Shown piece after piece: positions 17,642 to 25,334 of a stretch of 64,000 nucleotides of DNA. The DNA lies in the NCBI RefSeq assembly GCF_014084025.1, contig NZ_CP043682.1, positions 463,582 to 527,581 of the forward strand, given 5' to 3'. Within the stretch, counting starts at the first letter, position 1. Each line of letters starts with the position of its first letter. Both the position numbers and the translations under genes were made by a program. The DNA comes from Borrelia sp. A-FGy1. GTDB taxonomy: Bacteria > Spirochaetota > Spirochaetia > Borreliales > Borreliaceae. The notes beneath the pieces were generated by a model, which did no database searches, had not been told where the DNA came from, and saw only the letters and a program-made list of their open reading frames with translations.

Positions 17642-19165
17642 ATGAAATTTATTTTTACGTTTTTGTTATTTTTTTTATGTGTTTATTATGTTTTTTCTCA
17701 AGAACTTAAGTTGATTCTAGATTCCAAAGATGGATTTAAGTTTATTCAGGAATGTCATAATATTAGCTTTGAAAAGGATAATAGAGGCATTCTTGGAATT
17801 TATTTAGATAGGCATAAGGGTGTACTAGATATTAATAATATTGATTTGAGATTAGAAATTGAGAAGGATAATCTTCTTAAAGATACTTCTTTAAATTATT
17901 TTGTTGATTCAGAAAATGTGAAAATTTCGAATTCTTTTCATAATATTTCAGGTAATTCTTTAATTTTTTATTCAAGTAGAAATACTATTAAGCTTAAGCC
18001 ACTAACAAAGAAGGCTTTTTTTTATTCAGGCAATGTAATATCTGATTTTACTATTCAATTTTGGTTATATCGTACTACTTCTGTTACTGGAGAGATGATT
18101 GTAAGTTGGAATGGATATAAGAATATTAAGGGCTCTTGGTTAGACCAAGCTATTCGGTTGGAGAGTGAGGATGGGGCTTTTGTTTGGCGCTTTAACAACG
18201 TTTTTTTGAACGAAGAAGGAATTCCTATTAAGGTTAAAATAAAGAGTGATGATGACTTTATTCCTAAAGAGTGGCATTTGCATACTATAAGATATAAGCA
18301 GAAGGAAGGCCTGCTTGAGTATTTAATAGATTCTATTCCACAAGCTGTAGAATATATTACAAATGATAAAAAAGAGGGCGCTGGTTATTTGTTAAACATT
18401 GGTAATTTTATTGATTTTACTTTAGGACAATACTTTACGGGAGCTATTGAAAATTTTGAAATTCATAAAAGTTTTGAAGAGGTGAGCAATGCTTTTTTTT
18501 CAAGAAATAAGGGATATATTATTACTGAGCCAATAAAGCTATCTAAAGATTATTCTCAAATCCTATCTATTGACTTTGATACTAAAAAGCCTAAAGATAC
18601 AGATATTATTTATTATTATAGGTTAGATAATAAAGTGTTTTATGGGTCATATGAGAATGGAGAGATAAAAAAGGATTTAACTGGGGATTGGATTCATTTT
18701 GATCCTAAAGATGGATTTCCTAATGCTGATAATGTAGCAAAATATATACAAATTAAGGTTGAATTTTATCCAAGCGGTAACCCTATAGATAGTCCATCGC
18801 TTTATAATATGATGATTACTTATGTACCTGAGGCTGCTCCCTTTCCGCCTGTTATAACAAAAGCCGTACCAGGTTCAGGAGAAGTATTTGTTGAATGGAT
18901 ACCTGTTGTTAACAGTAGCATTGTTGGTTATTATATTTATATTGGAGTTAGTCCTGGAAATTATCATGGTAAAGCATCTGAAGGTATTATATCATCTCCT
19001 ATTGATGTAGGTAATAAAACTTCCTTTAAGATTACAGGTCTTGAGGATGGAAGGCTTTATTATATTAGTGTTGCTTCTTATAATTTAGATAAGATTGTAA
19101 ATGAAGCTTCTTTTTCAAAAGAAATTTCTGTAAGGCCTATGGAGATATTTAAAAAGTATGAATAG
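17642..19165 (+). CDS. Exported protein with LamG-like and fibronectin type III-like domains
   Basis: Unnamed Borrelia/spirochaete protein (BB0458 position), 507 residues. It begins with a classical signal peptide (MKFIFTFLLFFLCVYYVFSQ, cleavage probably after SQ). Residues about 120-270 look like a concanavalin/LamG-type jelly roll (DFTIQFWLYRTTSVTGEMIV, WHLHTIRYKQKEGLLEYLID, FTLGQYFTGAIENFEIH). Residues about 390-500 form a fibronectin type III-like unit (PGSGEVFVEWIPVVNSSIVG, ITGLEDGRLYYISVASYN). It is probably periplasmic or envelope-attached, and may bind carbohydrate or protein partners; this is inference. Its last 8 nt overlap the next gene, a TPR protein, so the two are translationally coupled. 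gaagg at 17631 serves as ribosome-binding site. Confidence 0.8.
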   Translation: MKFIFTFLLFFLCVYYVFSQELKLILDSKDGFKFIQECHNISFEKDNRGILGIYLDRHKGVLDINNIDLRLEIEKDNLLKDTSLNYFVDSENVKISNSFHNISGNSLIFYSSRNTIKLKPLTKKAFFYSGNVISDFTIQFWLYRTTSVTGEMIVSWNGYKNIKGSWLDQAIRLESEDGAFVWRFNNVFLNEEGIPIKVKIKSDDDFIPKEWHLHTIRYKQKEGLLEYLIDSIPQAVEYITNDKKEGAGYLLNIGNFIDFTLGQYFTGAIENFEIHKSFEEVSNAFFSRNKGYIITEPIKLSKDYSQILSIDFDTKKPKDTDIIYYYRLDNKVFYGSYENGEIKKDLTGDWIHFDPKDGFPNADNVAKYIQIKVEFYPSGNPIDSPSLYNMMITYVPEAAPFPPVITKAVPGSGEVFVEWIPVVNSSIVGYYIYIGVSPGNYHGKASEGIISSPIDVGNKTSFKITGLEDGRLYYISVASYNLDKIVNEASFSKEISVRPMEIFKKYE

Positions 19166-20471
19166 TAGTAGTGGGAATTTTGAAAAAGCATTAGAGCTTT
19201 ATAAGAAGAGTGATTTTAAGAATGCTCTTCTTAATTTAGATGTTTTTGATGATAATTTTGATTCTCTGTCTCTTAAAGCTCTAATTTACTTCAGACTTAA
19301 AGATTATAAGGCACTCTTATATGTCCTAAATACTTATCCTATATTAAGTGAATATAGATTTTTAATTAATCTTTTAAATGATAGTAAATTTGAAGGTAAA
19401 ATAGATAAATTAAGTTATTTTGAAAATTATAATCTTGGTATTTTTTATTTTGGACTTAAAGAATATGAAAATTCTTTAAGTTGTTTTTTAAGGGCTATCG
19501 AACAAAATACTAGTCTTGTTCAGGCTGTTAATAATGCTGCGGTTTTACTTGAAATATTAAATAGAAGAGAGGAAGCTAATCATATTCTCATTAAGGCTAT
19601 TGATATAGATAAAGATAATCCTATTATTAAAATAAATGAATGGCTCTTGAAAAATAATTGTACATTTAATAACGCAAAGCCTTTAGAAATAGATAAAAGT
19701 TTTTATAGTGCTAATCTTGCTCTTGTTATTAATTATTTAATGTACTATCTCTATTCTATGGGAGAGATAGGCAATGCGGTTAAACTTTCTGAAAGGTTTT
19801 TAACAGATTCTAATTACTCTAAATATATGTGGCATAATAGGGCCACTATTTTGCATAGAATAGGAAATATGACGCAAGCTACTAAATCTTATGTAAAGGC
19901 TATTTTAAGTTTGCCTAATGTTTACACAATATACAATATGCATATTGCTACAGTTGAACTTTTAAATTTTTCTCCTAAAAAAGCTATTGAAAGAATGGTC
20001 TTAGATTATCCTGATGTGGATTTAATTTGTTTTTATGCTTTTTTGTTTTTTTTAAGAAATCGTGATCTTGAAGATGCATATTTTTATATTAAAAAACTTT
20101 GCGAACTTAATCCAGGTACTTATTCTGAATTTTTAAGGTTACTTGAGGCTAGAGAAGATATTTTAATTGAAGAACTTCTAGAAGAGTTTGCAATAGTTTT
20201 AAAAGGGAATTGGATATTAGAATATTTATTTTTTATGGATAATTCTTTAAATTTAAAAGATCCTGTATTTTTGATTAATTATGATATTAGGCTTTGTCCT
20301 TATATTTGGAAAATTAAAGATGAACATATTGAACTTAAAGTTAGCAATGATGAAGTTTATATTAATAGAGAAATTTTATTAAATGAGCTTAAGAATATTA
20401 AAATGGATGTTTCAATTAGAGAGATTAAGGATTTAATTGATGCTTATAGGGACTTTAAGATTCATTGTTAA
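19158..20471 (+). CDS. TPR-repeat protein
   Basis: 437-residue helical protein (BB0459 position) with tetratricopeptide-like repeats and no signal peptide. Repeats are visible around 8-40 (FEKALELYKKSDFKNALLNL), 92-150 (YNLGIFYFGLKEYENSLSCF, then LLEILNRREEANHILIKAID) and 195-260 (LYSMGEIGNAVKLSERFL, MWHNRATILHRIGNMTQATK). TPRs act as protein-binding scaffolds. The gene overlaps the exported LamG/FnIII-like gene by 8 nt, so the two are probably functionally linked. Partner and role are unknown. Confidence 0.8.
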   Translation: MNSSSGNFEKALELYKKSDFKNALLNLDVFDDNFDSLSLKALIYFRLKDYKALLYVLNTYPILSEYRFLINLLNDSKFEGKIDKLSYFENYNLGIFYFGLKEYENSLSCFLRAIEQNTSLVQAVNNAAVLLEILNRREEANHILIKAIDIDKDNPIIKINEWLLKNNCTFNNAKPLEIDKSFYSANLALVINYLMYYLYSMGEIGNAVKLSERFLTDSNYSKYMWHNRATILHRIGNMTQATKSYVKAILSLPNVYTIYNMHIATVELLNFSPKKAIERMVLDYPDVDLICFYAFLFFLRNRDLEDAYFYIKKLCELNPGTYSEFLRLLEAREDILIEELLEEFAIVLKGNWILEYLFFMDNSLNLKDPVFLINYDIRLCPYIWKIKDEHIELKVSNDEVYINREILLNELKNIKMDVSIREIKDLIDAYRDFKIHC

Positions 20472-20492
20472 TGCAAATGATTGTATTGTTTA

Positions 20493-20521
20493 TTGACAAT
20501 GTGATGTGTCTAATATACTAT
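20493..20521 (+). promoter_or_regulatory. Promoter of tRNA-Ser(GCU)
   Basis: TTGACA at 20493-20498 is a perfect -35. TACTAT at 20516-20521 (17-nt spacer) or TATACT at 20514-20519 (15-nt spacer) can serve as -10. The tRNA begins 17-19 nt downstream. Confidence 0.6.
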
Positions 20522-20538
20522 TTACTAGTATGTGACAA

Positions 20539-20628
20539 GGAGAGATGCCAGAGTGGTCGAATGGGGCTTCCTGCTAAGAAGTTGTTCTTTTAAAAAGAGG
20601 ACCATGGGTTCGAATCCCATTCTCTCCG
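20539..20628 (+). tRNA. tRNA-Ser, anticodon GCU
   Basis: Class II tRNA of 90 nt with a long variable arm. The acceptor stem ggagaga/tctctcc pairs over 7 bp, the T loop reads ggttcgaatcc, and the anticodon loop ctgctaa gives GCU (codons AGU/AGC). CCA is not encoded. Confidence 0.96.
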
Positions 20629-20654
20629 TAGAAATTCTAGTTATAATGTTTATC

Positions 20655-20684
20655 TTGACAAGAATTTCTTTAATTTATTAAAAT
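20655..20684 (+). promoter_or_regulatory. Promoter of tRNA-Ser(UGA)
   Basis: TTGACA (20655-20660), 18-nt spacer, TAAAAT (20679-20684). The tRNA starts 13 nt after the -10. A 9-bp inverted repeat agaaattct/agaatttct (20630-20638, 20661-20669) between the two tRNAs overlaps this promoter. Confidence 0.6.
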
Positions 20685-20697
20685 TGTAGTTATGTTT

Positions 20698-20784
20698 GGA
20701 GAGGTGGCAGAGTGGTTTAATGCTACGGTCTTGAAAACCGTCGTAGGTTTACGCCTACCGTGAGTTCGAATCTCACCCTCTCCG
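20698..20784 (+). tRNA. tRNA-Ser, anticodon UGA
   Basis: Class II tRNA of 87 nt. Acceptor ggagagg/cctctcc, long variable arm (cgtaggtttacgcctacg-like), T loop agttcgaatct, anticodon loop cttgaaa giving UGA (UCN codons). No encoded CCA. Confidence 0.96.
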
Positions 20785-21422
20785 TTTTTAATAATTTTGA
20801 GAACTGGTAAAAATAAGCTAGTTCTAGCTATCCTTATCAGCTGAAAGTGTGAGTTCAACTTTTCTATTTGAATGGTTTTTTATTATAGTGAATCATAAAA
20901 GAGGTATTATACTATTGCTTTAGAATAATATTTATTTTTGTTAAAAATTTCTTCAAATTTATTTTTAGAAAAGTAATTTCTCATATCAAATTTTATGAAT
21001 TCTTTAAATTTTTTTTCTCCTGTTCTCTTAATACTTTCAATAAGGACTCTAATTTATGTTTAAAATTAGATCTAAAATTTTTGTTTTTTTGTTTTCCTTA
21101 AGATTAAATAGGATGATATTTTATAATTTCATTTGCATATTCTTTTGTTGTCTTACTATGAGTATAGAATAATAGATATGATTTTAAGTTTTGAGTTTGT
21201 AAATATTTTAAAATTAAAATAATATAAATATTCATGATTACATTCTTTAAGATTTGTTACTTCTAATTTTTAGTTTTTGTTGTATGTATTGCATTTCTAT
21301 ATAAGATCTTCAAGCTAAGATTCTATTACCGGTACAATGGAATTAGGTATCTATGTGAAAAATATTATTGTTCTAATAAGAGTCGGTTTCTTTTATTATT
21401 TTTGTTTTAATATTAAATATTA
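20785..21422. other. Degenerate intergenic stretch with a minus-strand coding remnant
   Basis: No intact gene. On the minus strand an open segment from 21053 down to 20907 reads IRVLIESIKRTGEKKFKEFI and KFDMRNYFSKNKFEEIFNKN, and further upstream pieces on that strand are interrupted by several stops. This looks like the 3' end of a decayed gene. I do not recognise the family. The remaining sequence is low-complexity A/T. Confidence 0.45.
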
Positions 21423-21572
21423 ATGTTAGAAGATTTTGTATTTTTCTTAGATTTTGAGCAAGATATAATTAAAATGAGTATTGCTATAATAATTGGATTT
21501 TTATCATTTATTACTCATTTTATAAATGAATTTATTTTGCATTTTTTGGGCTTAAAAGATATTTTGGTTTAA
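21423..21572 (+). CDS. Possible 49-residue membrane peptide
   Basis: Small ATG-started frame encoding an acidic beginning (MLEDFVFFLDFEQD) and one long hydrophobic segment (MSIAIIIGFLSFITHFINEF). It has no clear Shine-Dalgarno. It could be a genuine small membrane protein or the surviving end of a decayed gene, since it lies next to degenerate sequence. It ends 9 nt before the large inverted repeat that precedes tRNA-Arg. Confidence 0.3.
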   Translation: MLEDFVFFLDFEQDIIKMSIAIIIGFLSFITHFINEFILHFLGLKDILV

Positions 21573-21581
21573 CTTTATAAG

Positions 21582-21627
21582 TTAAATTTATTGTAATAAA
21601 TGATGTTTTTTATTACAATAAATTTAA
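21582..21627 (+). promoter_or_regulatory. 19-bp perfect inverted repeat carrying the tRNA-Arg promoter
   Basis: Left arm 21582-21600, 8-nt loop, right arm 21609-21627; all 19 pairs are Watson-Crick. TTGTAA (21591-21596) in the left arm and TACAAT (21614-21619) in the right arm are separated by exactly 17 nt, a good promoter placed 16 nt before tRNA-Arg. By symmetry the same hexamers occur on the minus strand. Confidence 0.65.
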
Positions 21628-21635
21628 TATCATTT

Positions 21636-21709
21636 GTGCCCATAGCTCAGCTGGATAGAGCATTAGATTGCGGTTCTGAAGGTCAGAGGTTCAAATCCTC
21701 TTGGGCACG
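21636..21709 (+). tRNA. tRNA-Arg, anticodon GCG
   Basis: 74-nt class I tRNA. Acceptor gtgccca/tgggcac, D arm gctc-gagc, anticodon stem ttaga/tctga, loop ttgcggt, T arm agagg/cctct. The anticodon reads GCG (codons CGC, and CGU by wobble) rather than the usual bacterial ACG. No encoded CCA. The next tRNA starts 15 nt downstream. Confidence 0.93.
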
Positions 21710-21724
21710 GAATTTGTCAAATTT

Positions 21725-21810
21725 GGAGAGATGGCCGAGTGGTTGAAGGCGCACGCTTGGAAAGCGTGTTACATCAAGGTGTATCATGGGTTCGAATCCC
21801 ATTCTCTCCG
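21725..21810 (+). tRNA. tRNA-Ser, anticodon GGA
   Basis: 86-nt class II tRNA with acceptor ggagaga/tctctcc, anticodon loop cttggaaag giving GGA (UCU/UCC) and a long variable arm. No encoded CCA. It is followed after 3 nt by the SRP RNA, so the two must be separated by processing. Confidence 0.96.
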
Positions 21811-21813
21811 ATT

Positions 21814-21906
21814 CCTAGGATCCGCACTATTAAGGATTGCCTAATCCCGTCAGGACTGGAAGGTAGCAGCGGTAAGTAATTACTTAGTGAGTGCGTAAGT
21901 CTTAGG
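21814..21906 (+). ncRNA. ffs: Signal recognition particle RNA (bacterial small type)
   Basis: About 93 nt. The conserved apical domain reads gtcaggactggaaggtagca, with GGAA tetraloop and the asymmetric loop that binds Ffh. The ends pair (cctagga with tcttagg, then cgcac with gtgcg). It directs the Ffh-FtsY co-translational targeting route to SecY. It is downstream of tRNA-Arg and tRNA-Ser and probably shares their transcript. The end points are estimated from the terminal helix. Confidence 0.92.
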
Positions 21907-22074
21907 TTAAATTTTTGTGTATATATGTTTTCTTTTTGGTTAATTTGGTTAACATTTAATTAAGTGTTGGCAGTGTATATTATAATATTTGAAGAGTAGT
22001 CTTTTTATATTTGATAATTTTTACAATGTACCATCTAAAGTTTAATTAAAGGTTTTTATTTATGGAGAAGTGAG

Positions 22075-23700
22075 ATGAGATCTTCAAGAGGTACTGCCAT
22101 TAAGAGGCGTCCTAGGGATTTTAATTCTCTTGAAGGACAGGATTTTGTTGTTGAAACATTAAAACATTCAATAGAAAAAAATAAAATAGCAAATGCTTAT
22201 ATATTTTCAGGTCCAAGGGGGGTGGGTAAGACAACTTCTGCAAGAGCTTTTGCTAGGTGCTTAAATTGTAAATCAGGACCAACTGTCACTCCTTGTGGTG
22301 TATGTATCAGTTGTAAATCTATTGACAATGATAATAGCCTTGATGTTATTGAAATAGACGGTGCTTCAAATACTTCTGTACAGGATATTAGGCAAATTAA
22401 AGAAGAAATAATGTTTCCTCCTGCTACTTCAAAGTATAGAATTTATATTATTGATGAAGTACATATGCTTTCAAATTCTGCTTTTAATGCGCTTTTAAAG
22501 ACAGTAGAAGAACCTCCTTCTTATATTGTTTTTATTTTTGCCACTACAGAAGTACATAAACTTCCAGATACAATAAAGAGTAGGTGTCAACATTTTAATT
22601 TTAGACTTTTGCCTTTAGATAAGATTTATGAGATGTTAAAGCAAATTTGTCTTGAAGATAATATTAAATATGAGGATGAAGCATTAAAATGGATTTCTTA
22701 TAAGAGTGGGGGAAGTGTAAGAGATTCTTATACTCTTTTTGATCAAATTGTTTCTTTTAGTAATTCTGATATAAAACTTGAACAAATAAAAACTAAGATG
22801 GGATTGGCTAGCGATGAGTTTTTAGAAAAATTAGCATTAAGTATTCTTAATGAAGATTTAAAAGGGTTGATTCATGTCTTAGACGCTTCTTTTTTGACGG
22901 GAATTTCGTGTGAACAATTTCTTATTGATGCAATTGAGTTTTTTAGAGAAATTTTATTTTTAAAATTAGATATTAAAAATCTTACTTTTATGGGAGTTAA
23001 ATCTGAAAGTTTAAGAGAAAAATTATTAAGCTTTGATTTAAGTCATATTGAGAGAAGTATTAGTATTTTACTTGAAACTTATAGGAATTTACAGTTTTCA
23101 GTAAATCCTAAATATGAACTTGAAATTAATTTCATTAAAATACTCAGGCTTAAATATTATATTCCAAATCATATTTTAATTGAAAAAATACAAAATATTG
23201 AAGATAAGGCATATAGTGAGGCTGGTTTTAATATAGATAATATTGATTTAAACGCAGAATCGGAGAGTATTACTTCAGTGAAGCTTGATTTAGATAGAAG
23301 CGAACCTATTCCTTTGAATATAGAATCTGATACTTCTAAAGATTTAGATTCTCATGAAATTGATGAGATTTTTATAGAAACAAAAAATGACTTTAATAAA
23401 TTAGCAGAGATTGATAAGATTAAGGAAAGATTTATTTATTTTGTATCTAGGTATGTGCAAACCTTGATATATTCTGGAGAGATTTTAATTGAAAATGGCA
23501 TACTTTATTATAAGGTTTTTAGTATATTTGAGTATAATCAGCTTAAGATTTATCAAAATGAGATAAAAATTGAGTTTTGTAAGGAATTCCCTGAGTTAGA
23601 GGTTGTGTTTCAAAGCCATTTTAAGGATAGTGATGATGACTTTGAAAGTGAAGTGATTAAAGTTAAAAATATTTTTGGAGCAATTGAGGTAAAGGAGTAG
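22075..23700 (+). CDS. dnaX: DNA polymerase III subunits gamma/tau
   Basis: Clamp-loader ATPase of the replisome, 541 residues. The AAA+ domain has Walker A GPRGVGKT (46-53), a zinc module with C65, C74, C77 and C80, the Walker B-region motif YIIDEVHML, and the arginine-finger motif KSRCQ. The region beyond about 370 is acidic and poorly conserved, as in other tau C-termini. The ATG at 22075 has ggagaag about 8 nt upstream. I saw no convincing programmed-frameshift signal for a separate gamma. It is followed after 3 nt by ebfC, the dnaX-ybaB-recR order common in bacteria. Confidence 0.96.
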   Translation: MRSSRGTAIKRRPRDFNSLEGQDFVVETLKHSIEKNKIANAYIFSGPRGVGKTTSARAFARCLNCKSGPTVTPCGVCISCKSIDNDNSLDVIEIDGASNTSVQDIRQIKEEIMFPPATSKYRIYIIDEVHMLSNSAFNALLKTVEEPPSYIVFIFATTEVHKLPDTIKSRCQHFNFRLLPLDKIYEMLKQICLEDNIKYEDEALKWISYKSGGSVRDSYTLFDQIVSFSNSDIKLEQIKTKMGLASDEFLEKLALSILNEDLKGLIHVLDASFLTGISCEQFLIDAIEFFREILFLKLDIKNLTFMGVKSESLREKLLSFDLSHIERSISILLETYRNLQFSVNPKYELEINFIKILRLKYYIPNHILIEKIQNIEDKAYSEAGFNIDNIDLNAESESITSVKLDLDRSEPIPLNIESDTSKDLDSHEIDEIFIETKNDFNKLAEIDKIKERFIYFVSRYVQTLIYSGEILIENGILYYKVFSIFEYNQLKIYQNEIKIEFCKEFPELEVVFQSHFKDSDDDFESEVIKVKNIFGAIEVKE

Positions 23701-23703
23701 AAT

Positions 23704-24003
23704 GTGGCAGTAAGTCCTCTAGATTTTTTAAAAAATATGTCAAACCTTAAGGACAATGTTGATAATATCAAAAAGGAGATATCTCAAATTAGTGTTTATG
23801 GTAGGGTAGGAAGTGATGTTGTTATTGTTGAAATGAATGGAGAGTTCATTGTTAAAAAGGTTACAGTTAAAGAAGAATTCTTTAATGATCTAGATAATGA
23901 AGCACTTGAACATATGCTAAAACTAGCTTTTAATGATGCTATTTCTAAAGTTAAAGAAGAAATAAAGACAAAAGCAATGGGGTCTATCCCATTTGGGATT
24001 TAA
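23704..24003 (+). CDS. ebfC: YbaB/EbfC nucleoid-associated DNA-binding protein
   Basis: Small dimeric DNA-binding protein, 99 residues, highly similar by eye to B. burgdorferi EbfC (BB0462), which binds GTnAC sites and coats the nucleoid. The order is an N-terminal helix (PLDFLKNMSNLKDNVDNIKK), a central beta sheet (VVIVEMNGEFIVKKVTV) and a C-terminal helix (MLKLAFNDAISKVKEEIK). The GTG at 23704 is chosen because aaaggag at 23692-23698 lies 5 nt upstream; the ATG at 23702 is out of frame and stops after three codons. Confidence 0.95.
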   Translation: MAVSPLDFLKNMSNLKDNVDNIKKEISQISVYGRVGSDVVIVEMNGEFIVKKVTVKEEFFNDLDNEALEHMLKLAFNDAISKVKEEIKTKAMGSIPFGI

Positions 24004-24006
24004 GAG

Positions 24007-24591
24007 TTGGTTATAAAAGATTTGATTACTTTAATTTCTAAGTTACCTGGTATAGGCAAAAAGACTGCAGTACGGATGGTTTATGATATATTATCTAACA
24101 ATGAGGAATATTCAAAAAAACTTGGTGAAAGTTTAATTAACCTTCATTCTAAGATAAAAAAATGTAGGAATTGTTATAACTTTACAGAGATAGAGTTTTG
24201 TGATATTTGTACAGATTTAAATAGAAACAAGAATTTAGTTTGTGTTGTGGAAACACCACAAGACTTAGATATTATTGAATCTACTAAAGAGTATGATGGA
24301 TTTTATTTTGTGTTGCATGGGCATCTTGATCCTTTGAAGGACATTGGTCCTAATAAATTAAATCTTGATAAATTATTAGGATATGTTAGAGACCTTGGAG
24401 CTAGAGAAGTAATTGTTGCTACAGAATTTAGCATTGAGGGGGATGTAACTGCCAACTATATTAATAATATTTTAAAGAGTTTAAGTATTAGTGTTACGAG
24501 AATAGCTTCTGGACTTCCTGTTGGGGGAAGTATTAGCAGTTCAGATAAAATTACTACTCTTAGAGCTTTTCGTTTAAGGTTTAAGATATAA
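24007..24591 (+). CDS. recR: Recombination protein RecR
   Basis: Toprim-fold recombination mediator that acts with RecO (and RecF) to load RecA on gapped DNA, 194 residues, slightly shorter than usual (~198). A helix-hairpin-helix (ISKLPGIGKKTAVRM) is followed by a four-Cys zinc finger (KCRNCYNF and FCDIC), the Toprim segment CVVETPQDLDIIE, and the C-terminal ATP-like motif SGLPVGGSI. The first usable codon is TTG at 24007, 3 nt after ebfC, with a very close purine stretch; TTG at 24022 is an alternative. It is cotranscribed with dnaX-ebfC. Confidence 0.93.
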   Translation: MVIKDLITLISKLPGIGKKTAVRMVYDILSNNEEYSKKLGESLINLHSKIKKCRNCYNFTEIEFCDICTDLNRNKNLVCVVETPQDLDIIESTKEYDGFYFVLHGHLDPLKDIGPNKLNLDKLLGYVRDLGAREVIVATEFSIEGDVTANYINNILKSLSISVTRIASGLPVGGSISSSDKITTLRAFRLRFKI

Positions 24592-24661
24592 AATTATTTG
24601 GTAATTCTTTATTTAAAAATAAATAATAATTTTTTTAAGAGTTTAATGTTTATTTTATTGT

Positions 24662-24696
24662 TAAAATATTTTATTAAAATTTAACAAAATATTTTA
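24662..24696. terminator. AT-rich inverted repeat after recR
   Basis: taaaatatttt / aaaatatttta, an 11-bp stem with a 13-nt loop 70 nt after recR. An overlapping alternative stem (ttgttaaa / tttaacaa) can form in the same place. It may end the dnaX operon, but strength is doubtful because the stem has only A-T pairs. Confidence 0.35.
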
Positions 24697-24752
24697 GTGT
24701 ATTATTTTCCATTTTATCATATGTATAGTTTTATAGCTCATCCATTCTGAAA

Positions 24753-24799
24753 TAGACATTTATTAATAAAGTTAATTATAATTTATAATTAACTTTATT
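24753..24799 (+). promoter_or_regulatory. ndk promoter with 16-bp inverted repeat over its -10
   Basis: TAGACA (24753-24758), 18-nt spacer, TATAAT (24777-24782). A perfect 16-bp inverted repeat (arms 24765-24780 and 24784-24799, loop 3 nt) is centred on the -10. This is the layout of an operator, or of a 5' hairpin if transcription starts upstream. Confidence 0.5.
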
Positions 24800-24824
24800 T
24801 GTATTCCAAAAGTAAGGAGGATTT

Positions 24825-25334
24825 GTGTCTGTTTTAATACAAAAAACTCTATGCATTATTAAGCCTGATGGTGTTAGAAGAGGCTTAATTGGTAATGTAA
24901 TTGCTAGATTTGAAAGAGCGGGATTAAAAATTGTAGCTACCAAAATAGTTTTAGTTGACAGAAAAACAGCTGAAAAACATTATTTATACAATGATATTGC
25001 TATAAGACACGGAGAAATTGTTTGGAAATCTTTAATTAATTTTATAATGAGTTCTCCAGTTTTTGCGTTTGTGATTGAAGGTATTGAATCTATTGAGGTT
25101 GTTAGAAAACTCTGTGGTTCTACAGAACCAAAAACAGCGTCTCCTGGTACAATAAGGGGAGATTTTTCTTATCATAGCTTTAAATATGCAAATGAAAAAA
25201 AGTTTTCAATTTATAATATCATTCATTCTTCTGCTAATGTTGCAGATGCTCTTCGTGAGATTCCCATTTGGTTTAAAGAAAATGAAATTGTAACTTATAA
25301 AAGGGATGATGAACTTGAGCATTATTATTATTAA
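24825..25334 (+). CDS. ndk: Nucleoside-diphosphate kinase
   Basis: Transfers gamma-phosphate from NTPs to NDPs, 169 residues against the usual 135-150. The start has KTLCIIKPDGVRRGLIGNVI. The catalytic histidine is in NIIHSSANVADA, and GTIRGDFS provides the Thr/Arg nucleotide contacts. The extra length comes from an insertion after the first helix pair (YNDIAIRHGEIVWKSLINFI) and an acidic tail. Such insertions are known in a spirochaete/archaeal subgroup of Ndk. The GTG start follows aaggagg at 24814-24820. It is flanked by noncoding spacers, so monocistronic. Confidence 0.95.
   Translation: MSVLIQKTLCIIKPDGVRRGLIGNVIARFERAGLKIVATKIVLVDRKTAEKHYLYNDIAIRHGEIVWKSLINFIMSSPVFAFVIEGIESIEVVRKLCGSTEPKTASPGTIRGDFSYHSFKYANEKKFSIYNIIHSSANVADALREIPIWFKENEIVTYKRDDELEHYYY

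Noticed and set aside
20670-20858. Minus-strand 62-residue frame containing a GEIRTHGRRKPTTVFKTVAL-type sequence
   Set aside because: It is the reverse complement of tRNA-Ser(UGA). This peptide is a classic spurious translation of tRNA-Ser genes.
22075-23700. Programmed frameshift for a gamma form of DnaX
   Set aside because: I found A-runs but no clear A-AAA-AAG heptamer with a following hairpin in the right place.
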